Assembly: GCF_900002575.1 (NCBI RefSeq)
Contig: NZ_LN650648.1
Location: 930,001-994,000 of the forward strand
Length of the DNA: 64,000 nt
DNA from: Romboutsia hominis
GTDB lineage: Bacteria > Bacillota > Clostridia > Peptostreptococcales > Peptostreptococcaceae
Reading direction: 5' to 3'
In this document: positions 54,017 to 61,956 of the stretch, in pieces
Numbering within the stretch: position 1 is the stretch's first letter
Layout of the letters: each line of letters begins with the position of its first letter
The notes under the pieces: model-generated
Database searches by the model: none
Seen by the model: only the letters and a program-made list of their open reading frames with translations
What the model was told of the DNA's origin: nothing
Translations under genes and position numbers: made by a program

Positions 54017-54433
54017 ATATTTATATACTAAGTTTTATTTGTTTAAAATTTGTAACGAGTCGTACCACTATACGTATAACCAATCGTCAACAAGTGGTGA
54101 AAAAAATTGTAACGACTCGTATTAAAATATAGGACAAGAAAAAGAAGAAGAAAAAGAATAAGATAAAGAAGAATAATAAAAAGAAGAAGTAAGTAATGTA
54201 GATTTAATTTGTTTATTAATATAAATAACTAGTTTATTTAATGAACACTAAATTGATAAATAATAGATATAAAGTTTAAGTATGCTTTGTCTAAAAAACT
54301 TTGAACTATTTTGTACTTGGTAAATAATTCAATAAAATGTATAATATAACCAAAGTTAGTAACTGTAATTTAACGTCAATTATTTTTCGTTAAACAAATA
54401 CATAAGTTAGAAAGCTAGGGGGTAAATATCATT
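54017..54433. other. Intergenic region with paired palindromes and a purine tract
   Basis: The element at 54050-54121 holds two near-copies of TTGTAACGASTCGTA, each a palindrome at ACGASTCGT, and ACCACT/AGTGGT between. A purine-rich AAGAAG tract (54131-54190) follows; it has no start codon. Confidence 0.45.
54050..54121. repeat. Palindrome pair TTGTAACGASTCGTA
   Basis: TTGTAACGAGTCGTA (54050-54064) and TTGTAACGACTCGTA (54107-54121) differ only at the centre base. ACCACT and AGTGGT lie inside, so the whole can also fold as one long interrupted hairpin. Confidence 0.7.
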
Positions 54434-54748
54434 ATGGATTATGGTCTGTTAAATAGGGGAAGCTTACTATTTGGGGTGATTGCTGTTATACTTCCAATAA
54501 TTAATCTTATGAGGGAGAATAAGTCTATTAATAAGAATTGGAGTATTTTCTCTATAGCTAGTGCTAGTGCATGTGCTATTTCATTATGTATGCAAATTTT
54601 CTACATAAATCATTTAGTTAATATAGAGGACTGGACAGCAATGATGGATACTTTAAGTACAGTAGCACTTGCATCAGCATTACTTCTTGTAATTACAATT
54701 ACACTAAATGCTATTGTTTGTTCTATATATTGTAAAATAAAATCTTAA
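54434..54748 (+). CDS. Small membrane protein, unknown
   Basis: 104 residues, three hydrophobic helices (about 9-25, 38-57 and 76-100), starting at an ATG behind GGGGGTAAATATC. No family recognised. Monocistronic, with a good terminator. Confidence 0.55.
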   Translation: MDYGLLNRGSLLFGVIAVILPIINLMRENKSINKNWSIFSIASASACAISLCMQIFYINHLVNIEDWTAMMDTLSTVALASALLLVITITLNAIVCSIYCKIKS

Positions 54749-54756
54749 ATTTAGTA

Positions 54757-54812
54757 AAAGATGCACCTTAGTATTTTAATATATTGAAATAACTAAGGTA
54801 CATCTTTTTTTA
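54757..54812 (+). terminator. Terminator after the 54434 gene
   Basis: AAAGATGCACCTTAGT and ACTAAGGTACATCTTT arms, seven T following. Confidence 0.85.
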
Positions 54813-54893
54813 TCTATAATTTATCACAAAGTTGGCTAATAAAGCCAAATATTAAAATATATATTTTTTACTTTAGTCATAATATAAAAATCA

Positions 54894-54934
54894 ATGTGAT
54901 ATATATGTAATATAGAGATATAAATATATCACAT
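54894..54934. promoter_or_regulatory. Operator-like inverted repeat ahead of the DUF3796/XRE module
   Basis: ATGTGATATAT and ATATATCACAT form perfect 11-base arms around a 19-base spacer that contains TATAGAGATATAA. It lies directly before the ribosome binding site. Confidence 0.6.
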
Positions 54935-54954
54935 ATATGAAGGGGGATTTATTT

Positions 54955-55317
54955 ATGAAAGAGTTAAACAAGTATTCAATTTTTTTTGCACTTTTTGGAT
55001 TTTTAGGTTTTAAAGAATTAAACGGTGACCCACTAGGACTTATATATTTTGCCTTCTTTGGTCAATTAGCTAATTATTGGTGGTACAAGCTAGGTGATTG
55101 TGAAGATGAGAGATTAATTTACAATAAACATAGAGCAGCTTCTATAGTATTTCCTGCATGTTTTGCTATAGCAATTGTATCAAGTGTATTAATTCAGTTA
55201 TATACAGTAGATGTACTAACACTTTATAGACTACAAATATTAATAGTAGCACTTACTTTTGCAATATCAATGAATTTATGGGCATTTTTAACTTACAAAT
55301 TTGATTTAGGGAAGTAA
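54955..55317 (+). CDS. DUF3796 family membrane protein
   Basis: 120 residues from the ATG behind AGGGGGA (an upstream ATG at 54937 overlaps the site). YSIFFALFGFLGFKELNGDPLGLIYFAFFGQLANYWW and DERLIYNKHRAASIVF match DUF3796. About four helices. Function unknown. The XRE gene starts 5 bases later. It mirrors the DUF2178/XRE module at 36739. Confidence 0.83.
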   Translation: MKELNKYSIFFALFGFLGFKELNGDPLGLIYFAFFGQLANYWWYKLGDCEDERLIYNKHRAASIVFPACFAIAIVSSVLIQLYTVDVLTLYRLQILIVALTFAISMNLWAFLTYKFDLGK

Positions 55318-55322
55318 AGATT

Positions 55323-55526
55323 ATGGCAAAGTTTATTAGTAATTTAAAGAAATATCGTCAATTTAATGAGTTAACTCAAGAAGAATTAGCTAATAAAGTT
55401 AGTGTTAGAAGAGAAACTATAGCTCGTTTAGAAAATGCAAAATACAATCCTTCACTTGAATTAGCTGTTAGAATTTCAAGGGAGTTAAATACTCCCATTG
55501 AAGAATTATTTATTTTTGAATTTTAA
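55323..55526 (+). CDS. XRE-family transcriptional regulator (module 2)
   Basis: 67 residues: ISNLKKYRQFNELTQEELANKVSVRRETIARLENAKYNPSLELA then EELFIFEF. Minimal HTH. It probably represses the module promoter at the 54894-54934 inverted repeat. It is similar in layout to the XRE gene at 37155. Confidence 0.92.
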   Translation: MAKFISNLKKYRQFNELTQEELANKVSVRRETIARLENAKYNPSLELAVRISRELNTPIEELFIFEF

Positions 55527-55570
55527 TAAATTTAGAGAAATGTAGAAATAGGTTCACAGGTGTATTTTTA

Positions 55571-55648
55571 ATGAATAACGGAATAGTAAAATGGTTTAAC
55601 AATGAAAAAGGATTTGGTTTTATATCAGTAGAAGATATTAAAGAATAA
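55571..55648 (+). pseudogene. Cold-shock protein fragment
   Basis: 25 codons, MNNGIVKWFNNEKGFGFISVEDIKE, then stop. This is the first strand and RNP1 motif (KGFGFI) of CspA-type cold-shock domains; the remaining ~40 residues are absent. Confidence 0.9.
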
Positions 55649-55809
55649 TATTAATATAATGCGAACGAAAAGTAGGAGTTATCCAATTGGTACACCCCTA
55701 TTTTTTTATTATTGAAGTTGTTTCTAATATCAACATTGACTTAAAACATAGCCTATTTTTTTAATTTTTCCAAATACATATAAATAAATCATCTTAAAAA
55801 TTTAACCTT

Positions 55810-55871
55810 ATTTATATTTGTATCAATTGTATTTATCTTGATTTATATTTGTATCAATTGTATTTATCTTG
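55810..55871. repeat. Perfect 31-base tandem duplication
   Basis: The unit (ATTTATATTTGTATCAATTG then TATTTATCTTG) is present twice in direct, adjacent copies. Confidence 0.9.
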
Positions 55872-55930
55872 TCTCTTACTTTATTTCATTATTTGTCTCT
55901 GTTAGATAATTTTGTGATTAATAGTAAATA

Positions 55931-55977
55931 AAAATGACTATAGGTATTGAAAACACAGTAACCTTTAGTCATTTTAC
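55931..55977. terminator. Terminator-like hairpin
   Basis: AAAATGACTATAGGT and ACCTTTAGTCATTTT arms. Its sequence resembles the hairpins at 58076 and 61545. Confidence 0.6.
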
Positions 55978-56335
55978 TCTTTTCTCATTAATTACCACTA
56001 TAAAAAAATGAGTTCATTTAAAAAAAGTTACCTGTGATAATTAATACTTGTTCGTATTATATTAAAATTACGTATTTTTATACATTCATACTGACCAGAT
56101 AAAATAAGTTCATATAATCCGGAAAATTAACTCTTGCAAGACTTGATTCCATTCAAAATTCTTTATATTCTTGACAAACTCATTAAACACATAATTTTAA
56201 GTAAATTAACAATTAAAATATTCTTTCTTATAGATCTTGACTCCTTGATTTGTTTGAAATAATATTTCTTACTATACATAACGTCTTTAAATTATAATTT
56301 GTGACAGAAAAAAGTTTTAAGACTTTTAAAAAAAC

Positions 56336-56362
56336 TGAAACTTTTGATACACTTATTACGTC
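56336..56362 (+). promoter_or_regulatory. ECF-type promoter upstream of the second sigma gene
   Basis: TGAAAC (56336-56341), a 17-base spacer and CGTC (56359-56362) fit an ECF sigma promoter. It points to autoregulation. Confidence 0.55.
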
Positions 56363-56406
56363 TAATAAAGGGAATATAAAGGACACATAAGGGAGAATTA
56401 TTACTA

Positions 56407-56949
56407 ATGAAAACTATTAAAGATCTAAATAATAACAGATATAGGCTCATAGTAGAAAAAGCTATGAGGGGAAATAGGGATGCAATTGAAAAAATTATAA
56501 ACGATCATAAAGAATACTTATATAAAACAGCTTTTTTATACATAAAAAATGAACAAGATGCTGTAGAGGTATGCCAAGAAACAGTATATAAAGCAGTTAT
56601 AAATATACATAAACTAAAAAATCCTGATTATTTTAAAACATGGATTACTAGAATACTAATAAATAATGTTAACGATAGAAGTCGAAATGAGGGCAGAACT
56701 ATTAATAATATTGAAAAACTCGAATCAATTGAAGATATATCATATGAAAAATTAGAAGATAAAATTGATTTGTATAATGCTATAGACATATTAGAAGATA
56801 AATTTAAAACCCCTATAATACTTCAATATTTTTATGATATGACTATAAAAGAAATCGCGGATATAACTGAAACTAATGAAAATACAGTTAAAACTTACCT
56901 AAGACGAGGTAAAGAAAAACTATATAAGATATTAATGGAGGGTAACTAA
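56407..56949 (+). CDS. ECF-type RNA polymerase sigma factor (copy 2)
   Basis: 180 residues with sigma region 2 (DHKEYLYKTAFLYIKNEQDAVEVCQE, KTWITRILINNVNDRSR) and region 4 (KTPIILQYFYDMTIKEIADITETNENTVKTYLRRGKEKLYKIL, as separate helices). GGGAG precedes the ATG. A DUF4179 gene begins directly after its stop. An ECF-like promoter is upstream. Parallel to the 28982 gene. Confidence 0.93.
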   Translation: MKTIKDLNNNRYRLIVEKAMRGNRDAIEKIINDHKEYLYKTAFLYIKNEQDAVEVCQETVYKAVINIHKLKNPDYFKTWITRILINNVNDRSRNEGRTINNIEKLESIEDISYEKLEDKIDLYNAIDILEDKFKTPIILQYFYDMTIKEIADITETNENTVKTYLRRGKEKLYKILMEGN

Positions 56950-58032
56950 GTGAATAAATTAGATCATATAAAGATACCGAGTAATTTTGATTGTGCTATA
57001 GATGAGGCTATAGATAAGGCTTTTAGTGAAAAAAAGAGAATTAAATCACGTAAAAGAAAAAGTATAGCAGCAGGACTATCCGTAGCTCTTATCGTAGGAA
57101 CTATAGCTATAAATAGTGAAACAACATGGGCTTATATAGAAAATATAACAAAACATATTGAATCTTTTCTAGGCAGAGAGGATAGTATATTTGATAAATA
57201 TAAATTTGAGGGGTTGCAAACTGTTGAAGATAATGGACTAAAATTTAGCTTAGGTGAATTAATGATAGATGATGGACAGATATTAGTTAGTATGAGTATG
57301 GACTATACAAATTTTAAACCAAAAGATAAAAATATAGATGCATCTAAGATACATCCATCTCTTCCTACTGTTACTATTGATAATATTCCATTATTAGCTC
57401 CAAGTGGTGGTGTAGTAGAATATGAAAAGGTCGAAGGGGAGAATAAAGTAAATATGTTATTAAAAATTAATTTCTGGGATCTAAATACTGATATAAATAA
57501 TACAGATAAAAATTCATATGAAATTTTAGATAATATAGAATCTGGCAAGGAGTATAATTTAAAGATGACTATCAGCAATCTTTATTATAATGATAAAGAA
57601 GAATATAATCTTGGTTCGGGAAAATGGGAATTCAACACCAAAATCAATGCATCGAATATAATTAAAGATACTCACGTTCATAAAGTAAATAAAAAAATTA
57701 AAATCGACGAAGATGTATATAAAGGCGATTTAGATATAGAAGAAATTAGAATATCTCCTCTATCAGTTAAAGTTAAATATAATTATGATTTATATACTGA
57801 TATTAGTGTTAATAAGAGACGTGAACCTCGTTTTATAGTAAAAAATCAAAATGGAAAAGAATTAGAACTAGGGTCTGGCGCAGGCGGACAACTAAATAAT
57901 GGAAAATGGTATATTGGTGACGAATTTAATTTAAAAGGTAATGAGAAAAAAATTATTATAACACCTTGTGTGTATATTAATGACAAAGCAAAACTATTTA
58001 CAGAAGATGCTATTGTATTAGATATTGATTAA
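56950..58032 (+). CDS. DUF4179 membrane protein, probable anti-sigma (copy 2)
   Basis: 360 residues starting at a GTG right after the sigma stop codon. A short cytoplasmic head, one helix (about 38-56), then SETTWAYIENI, HIESFLGRED and a beta-rich extracytoplasmic domain with FKYKFEGLQTVEDNGLKFSLGELMIDDGQILVSMSMDYTNF (in parts). The first DUF4179 protein has the same blocks in the same order. Likely anti-sigma of the 56407 factor. Confidence 0.87.
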   Translation: MNKLDHIKIPSNFDCAIDEAIDKAFSEKKRIKSRKRKSIAAGLSVALIVGTIAINSETTWAYIENITKHIESFLGREDSIFDKYKFEGLQTVEDNGLKFSLGELMIDDGQILVSMSMDYTNFKPKDKNIDASKIHPSLPTVTIDNIPLLAPSGGVVEYEKVEGENKVNMLLKINFWDLNTDINNTDKNSYEILDNIESGKEYNLKMTISNLYYNDKEEYNLGSGKWEFNTKINASNIIKDTHVHKVNKKIKIDEDVYKGDLDIEEIRISPLSVKVKYNYDLYTDISVNKRREPRFIVKNQNGKELELGSGAGGQLNNGKWYIGDEFNLKGNEKKIIITPCVYINDKAKLFTEDAIVLDID

Positions 58033-58075
58033 ACTTAATAGTTATTCTCTTAGATATGTTAATATACATAAAAAA

Positions 58076-58126
58076 CACAAAAATGACTAGAATTTCATGA
58101 TTAGAAATTGCTAGTCATTTTTTGTG
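58076..58126 (+). terminator. Terminator after the second DUF4179 gene
   Basis: AAAAATGACTAG and CTAGTCATTTTT with an AATTTC/GAAATT extension. T-run present. Confidence 0.88.
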
Positions 58127-58187
58127 GATTTAATTTATTTATGGTAAAATTAGTAAATAAGCTAACTTGAATGGAGTGAATTCAGAA

Positions 58188-58499
58188 ATGAGTAAGTATA
58201 AAGACTGGAAGATGGTAGATTGGATTATAGCAGGAATTTTAGCTCTCTCCTCTGTATCAGTACCTAATTGGATTATAGACCACAATCTATATGTGGTTCC
58301 TATAATGGCAACAGTTTATGATTACCCATATAATATTCCTATAATGGTAGCAGGTGTATTTTTAATATATTGCTTTTTATTAGTAATATATTGGATAATA
58401 AATAAAAATATAAATATGGTAATTCATTATTGCTTAATAGCAATCATATATATAACAATTCCTATGCTATATGTTATTGCATATAACTCGGGCGTTTAA
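58188..58499 (+). CDS. Small membrane protein, unknown
   Basis: 103 residues from the ATG behind TGGAGTGA. Three hydrophobic helices (WIIAGILALSSVSVPNWII, VAGVFLIYCFLLVIYWII and YCLIAIIYITIPMLYVI). No family recognised. It lies just before a secreted-protein gene in the same direction. Confidence 0.55.
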   Translation: MSKYKDWKMVDWIIAGILALSSVSVPNWIIDHNLYVVPIMATVYDYPYNIPIMVAGVFLIYCFLLVIYWIINKNINMVIHYCLIAIIYITIPMLYVIAYNSGV

Positions 58500-58596
58500 A
58501 AAACTTAGTAAATAAAATAATTATTCCCCGAAACTAAAGTAAGTAGTCTTAAAATTTTACTTTAGAGACTAGTTATATATATATGGAGGCTATCAC

Positions 58597-59211
58597 ATGA
58601 TAAAGGCGAAAAACAAACGGTTTATTCTTTTGCTAGGGTTATCAATTCTTCTTATTTCTAGTGTATATGTATATAAACATGCTATTTTTGAAAGAAGTTC
58701 TATAACAGAAGTATTGGAAACTTTTATCAAAGATGATTACAATTATAATGGAGGAAAGAATGATTTCTCAACAGTTGGAAATGAACAATTAAAGAAATAT
58801 CTATTAGCAAGAAATACTGTAAAAGCTACTAATAATAAAACAAATTATATAAAAGTACTTTCTCAAAATTTTAAATTTGATTATGGAAACTTTGTGAGCT
58901 CTGGAAACTGTGTAAAAATTAATGTTTATATAGAGGAATATTACTCTTTTAAAGATGAAAATACTGGGGAAATAAATGAAGCCGGGGCAGGAAATGATTA
59001 TGTAGTATATCTTTCAAAAATAAATGGGAAATGGAAAGTTATGTCTGCAACAATTAAAGTTAATGCTGATGCAGTAGATGATGAATTTGATGTAAACAAA
59101 GAATTAGGTTATGAAGGAAAGAAAAATCAAAAAAATGTTGAAGCAAATCTAAATAAAATGCTTGATAGGCTTAACTATTTAAAAGACATATATTCTAAAC
59201 CTCTAAAATAG
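58597..59211 (+). CDS. Secreted/anchored protein, NTF2-like fold possible
   Basis: 204 residues with an N-terminal uncleaved-type signal anchor (KRFILLLGLSILLISSVYVY). The mature part contains ITEVLETFIKDDYNYNGGK, then a beta-rich domain with NYIKVLSQNFKFDYGNFV, VYIEEYYSF and DYVVYLSKINGKWKVMS. The strand pattern ending in NGKWKV suggests an NTF2-like/DUF4829-type fold. Function unknown. ATGGAGG precedes the start. Confidence 0.6.
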   Translation: MIKAKNKRFILLLGLSILLISSVYVYKHAIFERSSITEVLETFIKDDYNYNGGKNDFSTVGNEQLKKYLLARNTVKATNNKTNYIKVLSQNFKFDYGNFVSSGNCVKINVYIEEYYSFKDENTGEINEAGAGNDYVVYLSKINGKWKVMSATIKVNADAVDDEFDVNKELGYEGKKNQKNVEANLNKMLDRLNYLKDIYSKPLK

Positions 59212-59726
59212 AATGTTTAAGTATAAATCAGATAATCTATATTTATTTAATTATAATTCTTAATACATAAAATTAATCACTAATCCCGAAATTTAGATTT
59301 TCGGAATAGCTGTATATACAAAAGAGTATATCCTTTGAAATAACTATATTTCATTAGATATACTCTTTTGTATTTTTTAAAAAACTATATTAACTTTATT
59401 TTTCAAAGACTTTACTTTGCAATGCTAAATATAGAAAAATATACCATAATATTTTAGTTTCTAATGTCAATTCATTCTAATTATATAATATAATCTTGTA
59501 GTTGCATAAAACCTATACTTTCCCAATTTTAGAATAGTTACTTAAAGATATAAAGTCAGTACTTTGATTAACATTGTAAATACTCAAAATGCTGACTCTA
59601 CCCATAGATAAACTTAATACAATAGTGTAAATTTAAGCGAATATCTCAGCATAGAGATGTTCCTATTTTTGAATTTTAAAAATATTTTTAGTTCTTAGGA
59701 ATCTAATTTTATATGTTACTATATGA
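59212..59726. other. Intergenic region with terminator
   Basis: It includes the terminator at 59315-59378 and AT-rich sequence. No gene seen. Confidence 0.4.
59315..59378 (+). terminator. Terminator after the secreted-protein gene
   Basis: TACAAAAGAGTATATC and GATATACTCTTTTGTA arms around a 24-base loop, then six T. Confidence 0.85.
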
Positions 59727-60221
59727 TCTGCTATAAAGTATATAAGTATAATACTAATTGGATGGATAGTTCAAAGTTCTGCCGAAGAAATTGTAACTCG
59801 CGGATGGCTTATGAATGTTTTAAGTGCTAAGTACAATGTATGGGTTGGTTTAATTGTATCATCTACTTACTTTGGATTTATGCATTTACTTAATCCAAAT
59901 GTTAGCTACATAGCGGTTATAAATTTAGTTTTAACAGGATTTTTATTTGGACTTTATGTTCTAAAAACTAATAACCTTTGGGGGGCTTGTGGCATTCACT
60001 GTTCTTGGAATTTCTTTATGGGAAATATATTTGGGTTTGAAGTTAGTGGAACTAATACTTCTGTTGGTACACTATTTGATTTAAACCTGGTTGGAAATCC
60101 CTCATTGTCAGGTGGACAGTTTGGACCTGAAGGAGGTATTTGTGAAACTATTGTAATAATTGTAGCTATAATAGTCATTATTTATTTAGATAAGAAAAAG
60201 TTTTTTAAACAATGTGCATAA
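59727..60221 (+). pseudogene. CPBP-family membrane protease lacking its start
   Basis: The open frame begins after a TGA (59724-59726) and reads SAIKYISIILIGWIVQSSAEEIVTRGWLMNVLS.. with the CPBP EExxxR motif, FGFMHLLNPNV and GIHCSWNFF (second and third motifs). No start codon exists between the TGA and the EExxxR motif; the first ATG (59811) lies beyond it. The N-terminal helices are lost. An intact CPBP gene is at 61957. Confidence 0.85.
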
Positions 60222-60509
60222 AATTTTATCTAATACTATAAACAGAGGTTGCCTTAAAATTATATAGAAAACTGATTATTTTAATTAGTTTGATTAACTG
60301 TATTTATTTTATTGGCTCTGTTTTAAACCAATGTTGATTTTATAAATTATTTTTACAATAAAAGCAGGAGTATAACCCCTGCTTTTAATTTTGCATTATA
60401 TAATAATTGTATATTTATTTTAATAATATCATTTTCAATATTAATTTAAAATATAGCCATTTGATTAAAGAGTAAAACTGGTAAAATTATTAAATCTAGG
60501 GGGAGATTT
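60222..60509. other. Intergenic region
   Basis: It holds the terminator at 60360-60387, and the duplicated leader block starts at about 60466. No gene seen. Confidence 0.4.
60360..60387 (+). terminator. Terminator after the CPBP remnant
   Basis: AAAAGCAGG and CCTGCTTTT arms around GAGTATAACC, then T. Confidence 0.8.
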
Positions 60510-60548
60510 ATGAATAAAAAAAGAAATATTGTAGACTTAATATTTTAA
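60481..60548 (+). pseudogene. 5' fragment duplicated from the 63459 gene
   Basis: Bases 60481-60531 match 63430-63480 with about three differences: leader, ribosome binding site and MNKKRNIV. The frame ends after 12 codons (..DLIF stop). It is directly followed by the GNAT gene. Confidence 0.88.
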
Positions 60549-60563
60549 TAAGGGGATTAGAAT

Positions 60564-61094
60564 ATGAATTTTAAGAATTTAGAAACCAATCGATTATTGT
60601 TAAGAAGCATATCAAAGAATGATTCATTAGATATATTTAACTACCTATCAAAGGATGAAGTGACTAAATATCTAGGAAAAACATCACTTAAATGTGAAAA
60701 TGAGGCTAAAATATTAATTGATAAAATTTTAAAAGCTAGTTCAGAAGATAATGGTATGAGATGGGGAATTGTTCTTAAGGAAAATAATAAATTAATTGGG
60801 TTAGCAGGGTATAATAGCATAGATTTTAAAAACAAAAAATGTAATTTAGGATATGATATAGATAGTACTTATTGGCACAATGGATATGGAATGGAAGCTG
60901 TTAGTGAAATAATTAGATACGCATTTTATGATTTAAATTTACATAGGATAGAAGCTGAAGTTGTTATAGGGAATAATCCATCTTCTAACTTATTGATAAA
61001 GCTTGGATTTAAAAAAGAGGGAATACTTAGACAAAGTATATTTAAAGAAGGCGTCTTTTTGGATGTGGAAATATTTTCATTAATTCAAGAATAG
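60564..61094 (+). CDS. GNAT-family N-acetyltransferase (RimJ/RimL-like)
   Basis: 176 residues: FKNLETNRLLLRSISKNDSLDIFNYLS, then GYDIDSTYWHNGYGMEAVSEII (acetyl-CoA loop HNGYG) and NLLIKLGFKKEGILRQ. Complete RimJ/RimL-type domain, possibly acetylating ribosomal protein N-termini or a drug. AAGGGGATT precedes the ATG. Confidence 0.9.
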   Translation: MNFKNLETNRLLLRSISKNDSLDIFNYLSKDEVTKYLGKTSLKCENEAKILIDKILKASSEDNGMRWGIVLKENNKLIGLAGYNSIDFKNKKCNLGYDIDSTYWHNGYGMEAVSEIIRYAFYDLNLHRIEAEVVIGNNPSSNLLIKLGFKKEGILRQSIFKEGVFLDVEIFSLIQE

Positions 61095-61259
61095 ATTCAT
61101 TGAATTAGTTTAAATTTATAAGGGCTGGATTTAATTTATTTAATTATTGGAAAAAAATTTAGAAAAGTATATAATATAAAAAAGCAACAATTACTATATA
61201 TAAAAAACTATATAAGTAATTCTTAAAATTTTCAATAAAAGGGTATGGGGAGAGAGACA

Positions 61260-61472
61260 GTGGAAGAACAAAATCAAATAATAGAGCAACTTAAAGATAT
61301 ATCTAGTGAAATATCTAATTTGCAAAATAGTGTAGACAATGTAAATAATAGTATAAATAATTCAGGTGGCACAGGAATTATAGGTATTTTAATTCTAATA
61401 TTATTAATTTCTATAAATGATAATTTGCGTAAATTAACACGAGCAATAAAAGATAATAAAAATAATGTATAG
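61260..61472 (+). CDS. Small coiled-coil/membrane protein
   Basis: 70 residues from the GTG behind GGGGAGAGA. EEQNQIIEQLKDISSEISNLQNSVDNVNNSIN is a heptad-like coiled coil. GIIGILILILLISIN is a membrane helix, with a basic tail. No family recognised. Shape resembles small holin- or hemolysin-like accessory proteins, but nothing supports that here. Confidence 0.55.
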   Translation: MEEQNQIIEQLKDISSEISNLQNSVDNVNNSINNSGGTGIIGILILILLISINDNLRKLTRAIKDNKNNV

Positions 61473-61544
61473 CTTATTAGTATAATAAATGTCTTTTTTA
61501 TTAAATTTAGACCTCATTAGAATTTGTATTAAAAATAAGCAAAA

Positions 61545-61590
61545 AAATGGCTAGAACTATTGTAATTATCAAAAGTCTAGCCATTTTTAT
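61545..61590. terminator. Bidirectional terminator after the coiled-coil gene
   Basis: AAAAATGGCTAGA and TCTAGCCATTTTT arms. Similar to the hairpins at 55931 and 58076. Confidence 0.85.
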
Positions 61591-61647
61591 ATACTTTAGT
61601 TTAAATATGTTAAGATTCTTTATTTGATCTACTCAATAAATTGGTAA

Positions 61648-61926
61648 TTATTTTTTTAAAAATGTAGGTTTTAGCAATAATTTAGCTGATATCATAAAAA
61701 TAGCTAAAGATATAAAACATGGTACAACTCCAGATAAATTTGGGGGTAACTTGGTAAATACAGGCTCCATTAATAATATTGCTCCAAGAACTGCTATGCC
61801 TAACCCTATATAAGAAATTACTCCATATTTTTTTATGTATTTTCCATCTTTATAATTTTTTACAATAAAATAAAGTCCCACAACAAAGAGTAAAGTACCA
61901 AGAAACACCATAATCCATAATAACAT
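61648..61926 (-). CDS. Small membrane protein downstream of CPBP gene
   Basis: 92 residues with three hydrophobic segments (LWIMVFLGTLLFVVGLYFIV, then YIGLGIAVLGAILLM and VPCFISLAIFMISAKLLL). No family recognised. It lies 30 bases downstream of the CPBP gene on the same strand, so the two are probably one operon. Confidence 0.6.
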   Translation of the reverse strand: MLLWIMVFLGTLLFVVGLYFIVKNYKDGKYIKKYGVISYIGLGIAVLGAILLMEPVFTKLPPNLSGVVPCFISLAIFMISAKLLLKPTFLKK

Positions 61927-61956
61927 GATAAAGTACCTCCCACCGTAAATTTATAA

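Larger units (their letters stand above)
55649..56335. other. Gene-free region with tandem repeat and hairpins
   Basis: It holds a perfect 31-base tandem duplication (55810-55871) and a terminator-like hairpin at 55931. The remainder is AT-rich with no convincing frame on either strand. Confidence 0.4.

Noticed and set aside
54131-54192. Lysine-rich frame in the AAGAAG tract
   Set aside because: Stop codon just upstream, no start codon; low-complexity sequence.
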